This document shows positions 16,076-24,241 of a DNA stretch of 35,235 nucleotides, piece by piece. The stretch is from Arthrobacter cryoconiti. GTDB lineage: Bacteria; Actinomycetota; Actinomycetes; Actinomycetales; Micrococcaceae. The stretch covers positions 1 to 35,235 of the forward strand of contig NZ_JAJJBU010000005.1 in NCBI RefSeq assembly GCF_020905375.1, written 5' to 3'. Position numbers and translations under genes: made by a program. The notes beneath the pieces were generated by a model that saw nothing but the letters and a program-made list of their open reading frames with translations, searched no databases and was not told the origin of the DNA. How positions within the stretch are numbered: position 1 is the first letter of the stretch; each line of letters begins with the position of its first letter.

Positions 16076-16405
16076 ATGATTGTGGCATTTTCGGTCGCAC
16101 CAAGTGGTATCGCGGAGAGCAGCCCGGGAGGATCCGGTGATGATGCTTCCGTGCACACAGCCGTGGCAGCGGCCGTAAAAGTGGTCCGTGAATCTGGTCT
16201 GGCGAATCACACGAGTTCCATGTTCACCGAGATTGAGGGTGACTGGGACGAAGTGATGGACGTGGTGAAACGGGCCACCGAAGCTGCGGGTGCCTACGGT
16301 TCACGCGTGTCCCTTGTCCTGAAAGCAGATATCCGTCCAGGTCACACCGGTGAGCTGACCGGAAAACTCGAACGGTTGGAAGGTGCCCTCAAAACGTTGG
16401 GGTAG
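16076..16405 (+). CDS. thiamine-binding protein (MTH1187/YkoF-like family)
   Basis: A 109-residue protein starting MIVAFSVAPSG, with SVHTAVAAAVKVVRESGL, then SSMFTEIEGDWDEVMDVVKRA and VSLVLKADIRPGHTGEL. This is the pattern of the MTH1187 (DUF77) family, small ferredoxin-like-fold proteins of which several bind thiamine or its pyrimidine part. A transporter partner is not adjacent. The frame is open from 16004, but GAGGAGA 5 bases before ATG 16076 and the family's usual start decide for the internal ATG. A gene with the opposite orientation starts 140 bases upstream. Confidence 0.82.
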   Translation: MIVAFSVAPSGIAESSPGGSGDDASVHTAVAAAVKVVRESGLANHTSSMFTEIEGDWDEVMDVVKRATEAAGAYGSRVSLVLKADIRPGHTGELTGKLERLEGALKTLG

Positions 16406-16458
16406 GCCCGGCGTCGTACCCTGAGAATGAGAGTGGTACCAGCGCTCTTTGGGTAATC

Positions 16459-16484
16459 TAGCGCAGGAAGCACTGCGCTACGCT
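16459..16484 (+). promoter_or_regulatory. 8-bp inverted repeat overlapping a leaderless -10
   Basis: TAGCGCAG (16459-16466) and CTGCGCTA (16473-16480) form a perfect 8-bp inverted repeat with a 6-base spacer. The right arm overlaps TACGCT (16479-16484), a TANNNT -10 that lies exactly 6 bases before ATG 16491. A repressor binding the repeat would cover the promoter. No binding protein is identifiable. Confidence 0.5.
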
Positions 16485-16490
16485 CAAACC

Positions 16491-16580
16491 ATGACCATCT
16501 CACTGCGCTTCGCCACGATTGAGGATGCCGCGGCAACCATCCTCCGCGCCGCCCGGACCGCAAACCCCGGGCTCCTCTGA
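16491..16580 (+). CDS. 29-codon upstream ORF coupled to the spermidine-synthase-like gene
   Basis: The ORF begins MTISLRFATIEDAAATI and ends with a TGA that shares its A with the ATG of the next gene (TGATG). It has a perfect leaderless -10 (TACGCT, 6 bases before ATG), better than any start signal of the downstream gene, so it is probably the first translated frame of the transcript. The sequence resembles the start of a GNAT acetyltransferase (LRFATIEDAAAI-like), so it may be a remnant of such a gene or a short leader peptide. The downstream gene is in a different frame. Confidence 0.5.
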   Translation: MTISLRFATIEDAAATILRAARTANPGLL

Positions 16581-17440
16581 TGGGACGCCAAAGGGCGCCG
16601 AAGAACGTTCTAGTGGAAGAGGATGCTGCTATCCGCGGTCCTGTGGCTGGTCTGTATTCCACGGACACCGGCACGGCCGAGCTGATCGCTGACGCAGACA
16701 ACGCCAACGGATGGTTGCTTATGCTCAATGGTGCGCAAAGCTCGCATGTGGACCTAGCGGACCCGCTCCGGTTGGAATTCGAATACATGCGCTGGATCAT
16801 GGCGTTGGTGGAGGATCGCTGGGCGCCGGGCGCAAAGCTGCGAACACTGAGCCTAGGCGGGGCGGCCTGCTCCATGCCGCGGTACCTGGTCGCTGCTTTT
16901 CCAAATTCTCGCAACGTGGTGGTGGAGATCGACGGGAAGTTGGCGCACTACGTGCGTTCTTGGTTTGATCTTCCCCGAGCGCCGCTGCTCAAACTTCGTG
17001 TGGGCGAGGCGCGGGAAGTAACACAATCCCTCTCAGAAGCGAGCCGCGATTTGATCATTCGTGATGTATTTTCCGGAACGAGGACACCGCATGCGCTGAC
17101 GACCTCTGAGTTCACGGACATCGCTAAGAACGTACTCATGCCAGATGGCGTATATATTGTTAATTGCGGGGATTCGCCGACTCTACTCACGGCCCGACGC
17201 GAAGCTGCCACGATCGCCGCAGCCTTTGAATACGTCGTGATCATTGCCGATCCGGCAATGCTTAAAGGGCGCCGTTCCGGGAATATCATCATTGCTGGCA
17301 GCCAGGCTCCGCTGGGCGATGGTGCCGCTTTGCCGCGCAGGCTACTCGGCGGGGCTATGCCAGCCCAGCTGTGGGGGCGGGCCAAGGTACGCCAATTCGG
17401 CCAAAGTGCAACGGTGCTCACGGACAGCGAGATTGCCTAG
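16580..17440 (+). CDS. spermidine synthase-like protein (methyltransferase fold)
   Basis: A 286-residue protein related to polyamine aminopropyltransferases. It has SSHVDLADPLRLEFEYMRWI (compare the QSxxxxxDPxxLxxxY pattern of the family), then LRTLSLGGAACSMPRYL as the nucleotide-binding glycine loop, NVVVEIDGKLAHYVRSWFDLP (acidic residue after strand 2), and LIIRDVFSGTRTPHALTTSEF. The family moves an aminopropyl group from decarboxylated S-adenosylmethionine to putrescine, but many actinobacterial members lack proven activity, and speD is not nearby. The usual catalytic Asp region reads RDVFSG. ATG 16580 overlaps the stop of the upstream ORF (TGATG) and lacks a clear Shine-Dalgarno sequence, so expression probably depends on coupling. 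Confidence 0.8.
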   Translation: MGRQRAPKNVLVEEDAAIRGPVAGLYSTDTGTAELIADADNANGWLLMLNGAQSSHVDLADPLRLEFEYMRWIMALVEDRWAPGAKLRTLSLGGAACSMPRYLVAAFPNSRNVVVEIDGKLAHYVRSWFDLPRAPLLKLRVGEAREVTQSLSEASRDLIIRDVFSGTRTPHALTTSEFTDIAKNVLMPDGVYIVNCGDSPTLLTARREAATIAAAFEYVVIIADPAMLKGRRSGNIIIAGSQAPLGDGAALPRRLLGGAMPAQLWGRAKVRQFGQSATVLTDSEIA

Positions 17441-17506
17441 CTGGCGCATTAGAAGAATCAACCGATGAAAAACAGCTGTGAGAAATCGATGCCGGAAGAG
17501 GGAACT

Positions 17507-18301
17507 ATGACGATCGCCCAACGCATGCCGTCCAAAGTGCCGGCGGCGGAGAACACCTTGCGGATCTTGAAACTACTCTCCTCCAAGCGTGGCCCTTTAG
17601 CAGCCTCAACGATTGCCACGACGTTAGGACTCCCACGCTCTAGCGTCTATCACTTGTTGGGGGTTATGGAACAAAGCGGGTTCGTCATGCATCTGCATGA
17701 GGAACAGCGCTATGGCTTGGGCATTGCGGCGTTTGAACTCAGCAGTGCGTATTCGCGGCAGGAGCCGTTGTCTCGGCTAGGACGCCCGCTACTCGCGTCG
17801 TTGGTGGACAAGATTGGCGAGAGCTCGCATTTGGCCATACTGCACGGCCGTGACGTTTTATACATTGTGGAGGAACGGGCCAAGCATCGTCCATCTTTGG
17901 TGACCGACGTCGGGGTCAGACTCCCCAGCCATCTCACGGCCAGCGGTCGAGCTATTTTGGCGGCTCTGCCGAAGTCCCAGGTGCGGGCCCTATATCCGAA
18001 TACCGCGGCGTTTAGCTCGCGTACCGACGTGCCGGACCCCATTGGAAAGTACTCCACCCTTTCGGCACATTTGGAACAGGTTCGCCAGCGTGGTTACTCC
18101 ACGGAGAATGGCGAAGTGACCGACGGCTTTGGCTCTGTAGCTGCCGCCGTCACCGATCACGTGGGGTGGCCAGTGGCCGCCGTCGCCGTCACTTTTTTGG
18201 AAGAGAAGGTCCCTGCGGCGCAATGGCCGGCATTGGCAGCCCATGTCATCAAGGTGGCCGGGGAACTCTCCGTGCGCATTTATGGCCGTCGTGACGGCTG
18301 A
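17507..18301 (+). CDS. IclR-family transcriptional regulator, probably of histidine degradation
   Basis: A 264-residue IclR protein. The winged HTH spans about residues 10-70 (PAAENTLRILKLLSS, then AASTIATTLGLPRSSVYHLLGVMEQSGFV). The effector domain has LAILHGRDVLYIVEE, VGVRLPSHLTASGRAILAALP and the late RGYSTENGEVTDGFGSVAAAV. It sits 108 bases before hutH on the same strand, so it likely controls histidine use, with histidine or urocanate as candidate effector (inferred from context). Start choice: ATG 17507 with GAGGGA just upstream is preferred; ATGs at 17465 and 17489 are alternatives adding 14 and 6 residues. A palindrome in the iclR-hutH gap is a candidate operator. Confidence 0.88.
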   Translation: MTIAQRMPSKVPAAENTLRILKLLSSKRGPLAASTIATTLGLPRSSVYHLLGVMEQSGFVMHLHEEQRYGLGIAAFELSSAYSRQEPLSRLGRPLLASLVDKIGESSHLAILHGRDVLYIVEERAKHRPSLVTDVGVRLPSHLTASGRAILAALPKSQVRALYPNTAAFSSRTDVPDPIGKYSTLSAHLEQVRQRGYSTENGEVTDGFGSVAAAVTDHVGWPVAAVAVTFLEEKVPAAQWPALAAHVIKVAGELSVRIYGRRDG

Positions 18302-18311
18302 GTAGGACACA

Positions 18312-18327
18312 GTCTGGCATGCCGGAC
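18312..18327. promoter_or_regulatory. 16-bp near-perfect palindrome before hutH
   Basis: GTCTGGCA followed by TGCCGGAC forms a palindrome with one mismatched pair, 83 bases upstream of the hutH start and just after the IclR gene. IclR regulators often bind short palindromes near the genes they control, so this is a candidate operator. A second GC-rich inverted repeat (CCCCG 18330-18334, CGGGG 18346-18350) follows at once and could instead be a weak terminator. Confidence 0.4.
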
Positions 18328-18409
18328 ACCCCGCACGCAAAGGCCGGGGCGACGTGGCGGAAAAGGGTGAATAGTGGCTAGCAAGCATCCGAATAGCAAA
18401 GGAACCACT

Positions 18410-19996
18410 ATGACCCCCGCCGCAGACGCCCCCGTCGTCGTCCTGAATTCTTCTTCAGTCACGCCCGAGGACGTCATCGCTGTGGCTCGCCACAACGCCA
18501 AGGTGACCATCAGCGCAGAGGCGCTGGCCGGCGTCGAACGGGTCAGGGCTCACATTGAGAAGCTGGCACACTCCGAAACTCCTGCGTATGGGATTTCCAC
18601 CGGGTTTGGCGCACTGGCCAATCGACATATACCTCAGGAAATGCGCACTCAGTTGCAAAAGTCGCTGATCCGCTCGCACGCCGCTGGCATGGGGCCGGTG
18701 GTGGAAAAAGAAGTGGTCCGGGCGCTGATGTTCCTGCGAGCCAAGACGCTGGCCAGTGGGCGTACCGGCGTGCGGCCCGTCGTAGTGACGACGATGGTGG
18801 ATGTCCTCAATGCCGGCATTACACCTGTGGTGCGCGAATTCGGGTCGCTGGGCTGTTCCGGGGATCTTGCGCCCCTTTCGCACTGTGCGTTGGTGCTTAT
18901 GGGGGAGGGAGAAGCGACCGGACCCGATGGTATGCTCTTTGGCGGCAAGGGACGGCCAGTCTCGGAACTGCTGGCAGAAGCAGGCATTGCGCCTATTGAG
19001 CTAGCCGAAAAAGAGGGATTGGCGCTGGTCAATGGCACTGATGGCATGCTGGGCATGCTGCTGATGGCCATTGCAGATTTGAAACTACTGCTGACGACCG
19101 CCGACATCACCGCTGCGCTGAGCGTGGAAGGGCTGCTTGGTACTGACCAGGTGTTCGTGCCGGAACTGCATCTGGCGCTGCGTCCGCACCCGGGCCAGGC
19201 TGCTAGTGCCGATAACATGTTGCGCGTGCTGGCAAACTCGCCGATCGTTGCCTCCCACCGGGTCGGCGATTCACGCGTTCAGGACGCCTACTCGCTGCGC
19301 TGTGCCCCACAAGTTGCCGGTGCTGCCCGTGACACAGTGGATCACGCTCTGACCGTGGCCACTCGGGAACTCGCCGCAACCATCGATAACCCCGTGGTCC
19401 TTCCCGACGGCAGGGTGTCCTCCAACGGCAACTTCCACGGCGCACCGGTGGCCTATGTGCTGGACTTTTTGGCGATCGTTTCCGCGGACGTTGCCTCCAT
19501 CGCCGAGCGCCGCACCGACCGCATGCTTGATCCCGCCCGCAGCCATGGCCTGCCTGCCTTCTTGGCGGGGGACCCCGGCGTTGATTCGGGGCTGATGATC
19601 GCCCAGTACACGCAGGCAGGGTTGGTCTCGGATTCCAAGAGGCTGGCAGTGCCGGCGTCCGTTGATTCCATCCCGAGTTCAGCGATGCAGGAAGATCATG
19701 TCTCCATGGGCTGGCACGCCGCCCGCAAGCTGCGCCGCTCCGTAGAAAACTTACGCCGCGTGCTCGCCATTGAGCTGGTCACGGCCACGCGTGCCATCGA
19801 CATGCGCACCGCAGCGTCCGACGGCGTGTTACTCCCAGGCCCGGCTGGTGCAGCCGTGCTTGAGGTACTGCGGGCCACGGTCCAGGGACCGGGTAGCGAT
19901 CGTTTCCTGTCTCCAGAATTGGAAGAAGCTGATCGCCTAGTAGGTTCCGGTGCAATCCGTGCAGCTGCCGAAACGGCCACCGGTCCCCTGAATTAA
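18410..19996 (+). CDS. hutH: histidine ammonia-lyase
   Basis: A 528-residue enzyme that removes ammonia from histidine to give urocanate, the first step of histidine degradation. Motifs include YGISTGFGALANRHI (Tyr60 in the active site), the cofactor-forming triad in GSLGCSGDLAPLSHCAL (Cys149-Ser150-Gly151), ALVNGTDGML, DNPVVLPDGRVSSNGNFHG, and SSAMQEDHVSMG. The triad is Cys-Ser-Gly rather than the common Ala-Ser-Gly; Cys at this place is tolerated because the internal cyclisation uses the backbone. ATG 18410 is chosen because AAAGGA lies 6 bases upstream; a start at 18374 would add 12 residues. A strong terminator follows the stop. hutU and hutI are not in the window. Confidence 0.96.
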   Translation: MTPAADAPVVVLNSSSVTPEDVIAVARHNAKVTISAEALAGVERVRAHIEKLAHSETPAYGISTGFGALANRHIPQEMRTQLQKSLIRSHAAGMGPVVEKEVVRALMFLRAKTLASGRTGVRPVVVTTMVDVLNAGITPVVREFGSLGCSGDLAPLSHCALVLMGEGEATGPDGMLFGGKGRPVSELLAEAGIAPIELAEKEGLALVNGTDGMLGMLLMAIADLKLLLTTADITAALSVEGLLGTDQVFVPELHLALRPHPGQAASADNMLRVLANSPIVASHRVGDSRVQDAYSLRCAPQVAGAARDTVDHALTVATRELAATIDNPVVLPDGRVSSNGNFHGAPVAYVLDFLAIVSADVASIAERRTDRMLDPARSHGLPAFLAGDPGVDSGLMIAQYTQAGLVSDSKRLAVPASVDSIPSSAMQEDHVSMGWHAARKLRRSVENLRRVLAIELVTATRAIDMRTAASDGVLLPGPAGAAVLEVLRATVQGPGSDRFLSPELEEADRLVGSGAIRAAAETATGPLN

Positions 19997-19999
19997 CCT

Positions 20000-20043
20000 G
20001 ATTTGAAAGGACCGGCAGCTGGCTCGTCTGGTCCTTTCAAATC
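20000..20043. terminator. terminator after hutH
   Basis: GATTTGAAAGGACC (20000-20013) and its exact reverse complement (20030-20043) form a 14-bp stem with a 16-base loop, followed by TCCTTTT. It starts four bases after the hutH stop and lies upstream of the end of the convergent hutG gene, so it can serve hutH and possibly both genes. Confidence 0.85.
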
Positions 20044-20117
20044 TCCTTTTCACATCGCATGCCCAGTTCTTTTCGGGTGGACGGCGAACCCGAATTGGCT
20101 TGAGCGTGCCGCAGGTC

Positions 20118-21077
20118 CTAACGCAGGAGCGTGTCGATGAGGCGGGCGGCGACCTTCGCCGTACGGTTGTCGACGTCGAACTCCGGGTTTAGCTCTGCCA
20201 CGTCGGCATGGAAGAGTTTCCCGCTCGCGACTACCTGCCGGCAGACGGCAGTAATGACGGGAAGCGGCACCCCGTATGCGGCCGGGGCGCTCACTCCGGG
20301 CGCCGTTGCTGCGGGCATCACGTCAAGGTCAATGGTCAGGTACAGGATGTCAACGCTCTCCAGGAATGCCGACACAAAGGCCACGGCTCGTTCCTCGGAA
20401 CAGTCCTCATCCAGAAGGTATTTCACGTCCAACTGGTGGGCGGTGTCAAAGAGCGCCCGGGTGTTGTTGGGTTCGCTGATACCCACGACGGCGTAGTTCA
20501 GTTCGCGTCCCGCAGCGGCTTCTGCCCGGGCCATCTGTAAGAACGGGGTGCCCGAGCTGGGGGAGGGGGAGTCGCGCAAGTCAAAATGTGCGTCGAGGTT
20601 CAGCACGCCCAGACGGGCGCCATTGCTTACAGCCGCTGTGCCTGCCACGCCCAGATAACTGGCAAACGCCGTCTCGTGGCCCCCGCCCAGAACGCAGGTG
20701 AGCTGACCGGCGTCGAGCATGGCTGTGAGAGCGCGGCCCGCACGGGCTTGGCCGTCTTCCAGAGCATCGCCGGAGACCACAACATCGCCAGTGTCCGTCA
20801 CGGTGCGGTTGCTGTGGAACGCCAGCGAGCCCAATGCGGTGCGGATGGCCGCGGGTGCTCCAGCGGCGCCCACGCGTCCCAGGTTGCGGCGGACCCCCGC
20901 ATCGGAGCAGAATCCCAGCAGGGCAGCAGGGGTGGGGGACGTTGCGGAGTCATCTTTGACCATCGTGGCGGGCGTGGCCACGGCCTGCCACCAGCGGCGG
21001 TGAGCCGGCCCGTCGCCGTCGTTCCGTCCCGTCCACGGGGTGGGTGGTGTGTCAACGGTGAGAGAAATGAAGTCCAT
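20118..21077 (-). CDS. hutG: formimidoylglutamase (arginase/ureohydrolase family)
   Basis: A 319-residue ureohydrolase-fold enzyme. The binuclear manganese ligands are visible: His134 in GGGHE, Asp162, His164 and Asp166 in LDAHFD, and Asp250 and Asp252 in TIDLDVMPAATAPGVSAP. Together with its place opposite hutH, this supports hydrolysis of N-formimidoyl-glutamate to glutamate and formamide; agmatinase is the main alternative. The frame is open to a TTG at 21113, but ATG 21077 fits the family's start better. TAATCT near 21115 on the minus strand, 40 bases upstream, is a possible -10. The gene is convergent with hutH and lies 52 bases downstream of the purine permease on the same strand. Confidence 0.9.
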   Translation of the reverse strand: MDFISLTVDTPPTPWTGRNDGDGPAHRRWWQAVATPATMVKDDSATSPTPAALLGFCSDAGVRRNLGRVGAAGAPAAIRTALGSLAFHSNRTVTDTGDVVVSGDALEDGQARAGRALTAMLDAGQLTCVLGGGHETAFASYLGVAGTAAVSNGARLGVLNLDAHFDLRDSPSPSSGTPFLQMARAEAAAGRELNYAVVGISEPNNTRALFDTAHQLDVKYLLDEDCSEERAVAFVSAFLESVDILYLTIDLDVMPAATAPGVSAPAAYGVPLPVITAVCRQVVASGKLFHADVAELNPEFDVDNRTAKVAARLIDTLLR

Positions 21078-21129
21078 AAGACCAGACAACAGCACCCCGA
21101 CGCCAAAATGCAACTAGATTAGCCGGGAG

Positions 21130-22584
21130 CTAGTGGATGCCGAACCAGCCTTCCACGGTCCCGATGCCGAAGAAGAGCACGAATGCGCCGGCCACTGCCC
21201 ACATGAGTGGATGGATCTCCTTGGCGCGGCCTTGGAAGAGGCGGATCAGCACGAAAGCGATGAAGCCAGCGCCCAGACCGTTGGCGATTGAGTACGTGAA
21301 GGGCATGAGAGTGAACGTCAAGAATGCCGGGATAGCAATTCCCCAGTCGTTCCAGTCGATCTTGCCAACCTGGGAGACCATCATGAAACCCACCACAACC
21401 AACGCCGGGGCCACAGCCTCAAACGGGACCAACTTGATCAGTGGGGTGATGAACATGGCCAAAAGCAACAGCAAACCCGTGACGATGGAAGCCAATCCGG
21501 TGCGGGCGCCCTCTCCGATTCCGGCTCCGGACTCTACATAGATCTGGTTCGACGACGTAGAGGCGCCTCCGCCGGCGATCGCCCCAAAAGCATCCACGAG
21601 TAGTACCCGATCAACATTGGGGATGGTGCCGTCAGGACGGAGTGAACCAGCCTCACCCGCCAGGCCGACCATGGTGCCCATGGCGTCAAAGAAGATGCTC
21701 AACAAAATGACGAAGGCCAGGAGTGCGGCGGCCAGGCCACCCAGATGCGCGAACGCCCCAAACAGATTGAACTGGCCGATCAGCCCCAGATCAGGCCAGG
21801 ACCACTGGGACATCTCAGGCGATACCAGCGACCATCCCGCCGGATTGTGAGTTTTGCCGTCAAAGGACGGACCAATGTGGAACACCAATTCAAGGATATT
21901 TGCCAAGATGGTGGAGGTAATTATGCCGATCAAGATGGCGCCGCGGACTTTGCGAACCACCAAGACGATGGTGAGCACCAGACCCACTAGGAAAACCAGC
22001 GTGGGCCAACCCATGAGCTTGCCGTCAAAGCCCAAACCCACCGGTACTGTGCTCCCGGCGACGTCTGGAATTCGGCGTACAAAGCCGGCGTTGACCAGAC
22101 CGATCAGGGCGATGAACAAACCGATGCCGACCACAATGGCGGTTTTCAAGCCCTCCGGGACCGCTTTGAACACGGCCGTACGGAAACCGGTAAGGACCAG
22201 AATGAACATGGTGATACCGGAAATCATGACAAGGCCCATCATGTCCGGCCACGTCAGCCCGGGGTTTGCCACAATGGTGACTGCAACAAAAGCGTTCACG
22301 CCAAGACCCGTGGCCAGCGCGAAGGGGTGTTTGGCCCAGGCTCCCATCAGGATCGTGAGGATTCCGGCCACAAAAGCGGTAGCTGCGGCCACTCGCTCAA
22401 GTCCCAGCATGCCTCCGCTTGAGTCGGCAACGTTGAGAATCAGCGGGTTCAAAACAACGATGTAGCTCATGGCGAAGAACGTCGCGAAACCACCGCGGAT
22501 CTCGCGCGAATAGTTCGAGCCGCGCTCGGTAATCATGAAATATTTATCAATTGCAGAGACGCGCGCAGCCGTGCTGGTTGCCAT
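21130..22584 (-). CDS. NCS2 family purine permease (guanine/hypoxanthine, AzgA/PbuG-like)
   Basis: A 484-residue membrane protein with about 12-14 helices. The N-terminal pattern IDKYFMITERGSNYSREIRGGFATFFAMSYIVVLNP is diagnostic of the AzgA branch of the NCS2 family; GLGVNAFVAVTIV, FFDAMGTMVGLAGEAG and TSSNQIYVESGAGIGEGARTGLASIVTG are substrate-site regions. The branch imports adenine, guanine or hypoxanthine with protons. ATG 22584 is preferred, with GGAGG 8 bases before it; the longer frame to 22650 has no such signal. TATATT (22612-22617, minus strand) is a plausible -10 giving a short leader. It precedes hutG on the same strand; a functional link to histidine breakdown is not obvious. 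Confidence 0.92.
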   Translation of the reverse strand: MATSTAARVSAIDKYFMITERGSNYSREIRGGFATFFAMSYIVVLNPLILNVADSSGGMLGLERVAAATAFVAGILTILMGAWAKHPFALATGLGVNAFVAVTIVANPGLTWPDMMGLVMISGITMFILVLTGFRTAVFKAVPEGLKTAIVVGIGLFIALIGLVNAGFVRRIPDVAGSTVPVGLGFDGKLMGWPTLVFLVGLVLTIVLVVRKVRGAILIGIITSTILANILELVFHIGPSFDGKTHNPAGWSLVSPEMSQWSWPDLGLIGQFNLFGAFAHLGGLAAALLAFVILLSIFFDAMGTMVGLAGEAGSLRPDGTIPNVDRVLLVDAFGAIAGGGASTSSNQIYVESGAGIGEGARTGLASIVTGLLLLLAMFITPLIKLVPFEAVAPALVVVGFMMVSQVGKIDWNDWGIAIPAFLTFTLMPFTYSIANGLGAGFIAFVLIRLFQGRAKEIHPLMWAVAGAFVLFFGIGTVEGWFGIH

Positions 22585-22838
22585 AAGGGGGCCCTCCGGG
22601 GCGAAAAGAGAAATATACTGTCCTGAGAATACTACCGGGTATGCCGTCACGGGCCCGTTTGCGAAGTCTCACAACGACCATGAAATCGTGACTGACGCGC
22701 GGGGCCAACAGCCGGATGAAACCCCCGTAGGCATTCTTTGATTCGTGCGCAAGCGCAGAATACGGCTCTCGCGCTCGGGTGAGATTTGCTCGGTTAGGGT
22801 TGAAGTCAATACCGCCGTCCAACGCTAGGAAATGTGTC

Positions 22839-23444
22839 ATGAATCCCGTTGCCCCATCACGCAGCAATAGTACTGACAGCTTTGTCGCTCAAATGATGTG
22901 GCGCGCCTTGGCGGGGGCGGCCGTCGTCCTCTTGGCCCTCCTGGGCGGAAGCAGTGTAGCGCAGGCTCATGATTCAGAGGAGGGTTCTTCCCCCGCATCG
23001 GGATCGACGGTGGCCACCATGCCGGAAAACGTGAGTATCACCATGACTAACACTCCTGCCGCAATAGGCGCTGAGATCAAGGTACTTGACGCTGCTGGGA
23101 CCAATTGGTCCCAGGGATCGGTGTCCGTTCTGGACAACGTAGCGTCACAGCGGGTCAGAGTGGGCGCCCCGGCGGGAACTTACACGGTTCAATGGCGTCT
23201 GGTGTCCTCGGATTCACACCCGGTGGAAGACGAGTTCAAGTTCACCACCACGGCAAGTGGAAGCGGATCCGGCGCTGTAGCGGGAACCGCGCAGGCAATA
23301 CAGGTTGTCACGGAAGCAGCAGCGGAAAAAGCGCCTGACACGGGTCGTGTGCCCTGGAGCGTGGTAGGACTGGCCGGAGTGCTGGTAGGAGTGGTAATCG
23401 CCCTCGTAGTGGTGGCCAAGCGTCGCCTCGGCGCCGATGACTAG
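22839..23444 (+). CDS. CopC-domain copper resistance protein with C-terminal anchor
   Basis: A 201-residue exported protein. A signal peptide ends at about AQA-H44, leaving the histidine at the mature N-terminus that in CopC proteins binds Cu(II). The CopC domain follows (SSPASGSTVATMPENVSITMTN, then SSDSHPVEDEFKFTT, in which the DSHP histidine is the second expected ligand). A Gly/Ser/Ala-rich spacer leads to a single membrane helix (about 175-196) and a short basic tail. This matches the actinobacterial YcnJ/CopC anchored type; a CopD-type permease is not adjacent. ATG 22839 has AGGAAA 6-7 bases upstream; the open frame from 22779 lacks this. Confidence 0.88.
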   Translation: MNPVAPSRSNSTDSFVAQMMWRALAGAAVVLLALLGGSSVAQAHDSEEGSSPASGSTVATMPENVSITMTNTPAAIGAEIKVLDAAGTNWSQGSVSVLDNVASQRVRVGAPAGTYTVQWRLVSSDSHPVEDEFKFTTTASGSGSGAVAGTAQAIQVVTEAAAEKAPDTGRVPWSVVGLAGVLVGVVIALVVVAKRRLGADD

Positions 23445-23483
23445 TACCAAAACTTACTTTTTGAACGCTTAGTCCGCCTTCGT

Positions 23484-24146
23484 TCAGGCGATAACAGCCC
23501 CTCCAGTGATCTCACGAAGAGCGGCACGCGCCGAAATGGACTGTCCGGCTCGCTTGGCTTGATGCAGGATCTCCTGGGTCGTCGGCAGGATCATCTCGCC
23601 CACACCGACCAAATACAGCCCTAGCGCGTGCATGGCTGCGGTGAAATCGTGGCCGGTGCTCACGCCCAGGTTTCGCAGCATTCGCCGTAACTGGTTGAGC
23701 GCTCCTCGGGTGAACACGATGCTATGCGCCAGCAATGTTCCGGTGGGGGTCTCAACGGACCACTGGCACTGCGCCCGCGATTCGTCCCCAGGGGTCCGGA
23801 GCAGGTTGATGGCACACGTGGCCGGGCGGATGTCCAGTTCGTGGCGGCGTGCATAGTGTTCCAACAAACGCATGATCTCCGTACGCTCGGCCAACGCGTC
23901 TAGGCTGATACCGCCGGTCGATGGCGACGGCGCTGCTGCAGTTGATTGCCCGATTCCCTCGACCACGATGGCCTTGATGCCCTGCCGGTTGAGTTCGGCA
24001 GCCATGGCGAGCCCGGAAAAACCTGATCCAATCACTATGGTGGTCGTGGACTCAGTAGTGTCAACGTCCTGGGTAGTGGTGGAGCTCGGGCTGCTTGGCT
24101 CGGCGGGGACAAATAGGGGCTGGGCAGGGACGAGGACGGCGGTCAT
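23484..24146 (-). CDS. short FAD/NAD(P)-binding oxidoreductase-like protein
   Basis: A 220-residue protein with a Thr/Ser-rich N-terminal 34 residues followed by a classic dinucleotide-binding motif VIGSGFSGLAMAAEL and the acidic end of strand 2 (VVEG). The next part (MRLLEHYARRHELDIRP) resembles flavin monooxygenases of the BVMO/FMO type. These are usually 400-550 residues, so this is either truncated or a minimal version; the second (NADPH) motif is not evident. It follows the lactone oxidase gene on the same strand after a 95-base gap and has AGGAG about 10 bases before ATG, so it could belong to the same operon. Its activity is not predictable. Confidence 0.65.
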   Translation of the reverse strand: MTAVLVPAQPLFVPAEPSSPSSTTTQDVDTTESTTTIVIGSGFSGLAMAAELNRQGIKAIVVEGIGQSTAAAPSPSTGGISLDALAERTEIMRLLEHYARRHELDIRPATCAINLLRTPGDESRAQCQWSVETPTGTLLAHSIVFTRGALNQLRRMLRNLGVSTGHDFTAAMHALGLYLVGVGEMILPTTQEILHQAKRAGQSISARAALREITGGAVIA

Positions 24147-24241
24147 AACAATGTGACTCCTGGAACGGTAGGAGAAATAATCGAAAAAGCGCGCCGAAGA
24201 GCACGGTTGCGCCGGGAAATCATTTATTGCAGTTGTGTGTC

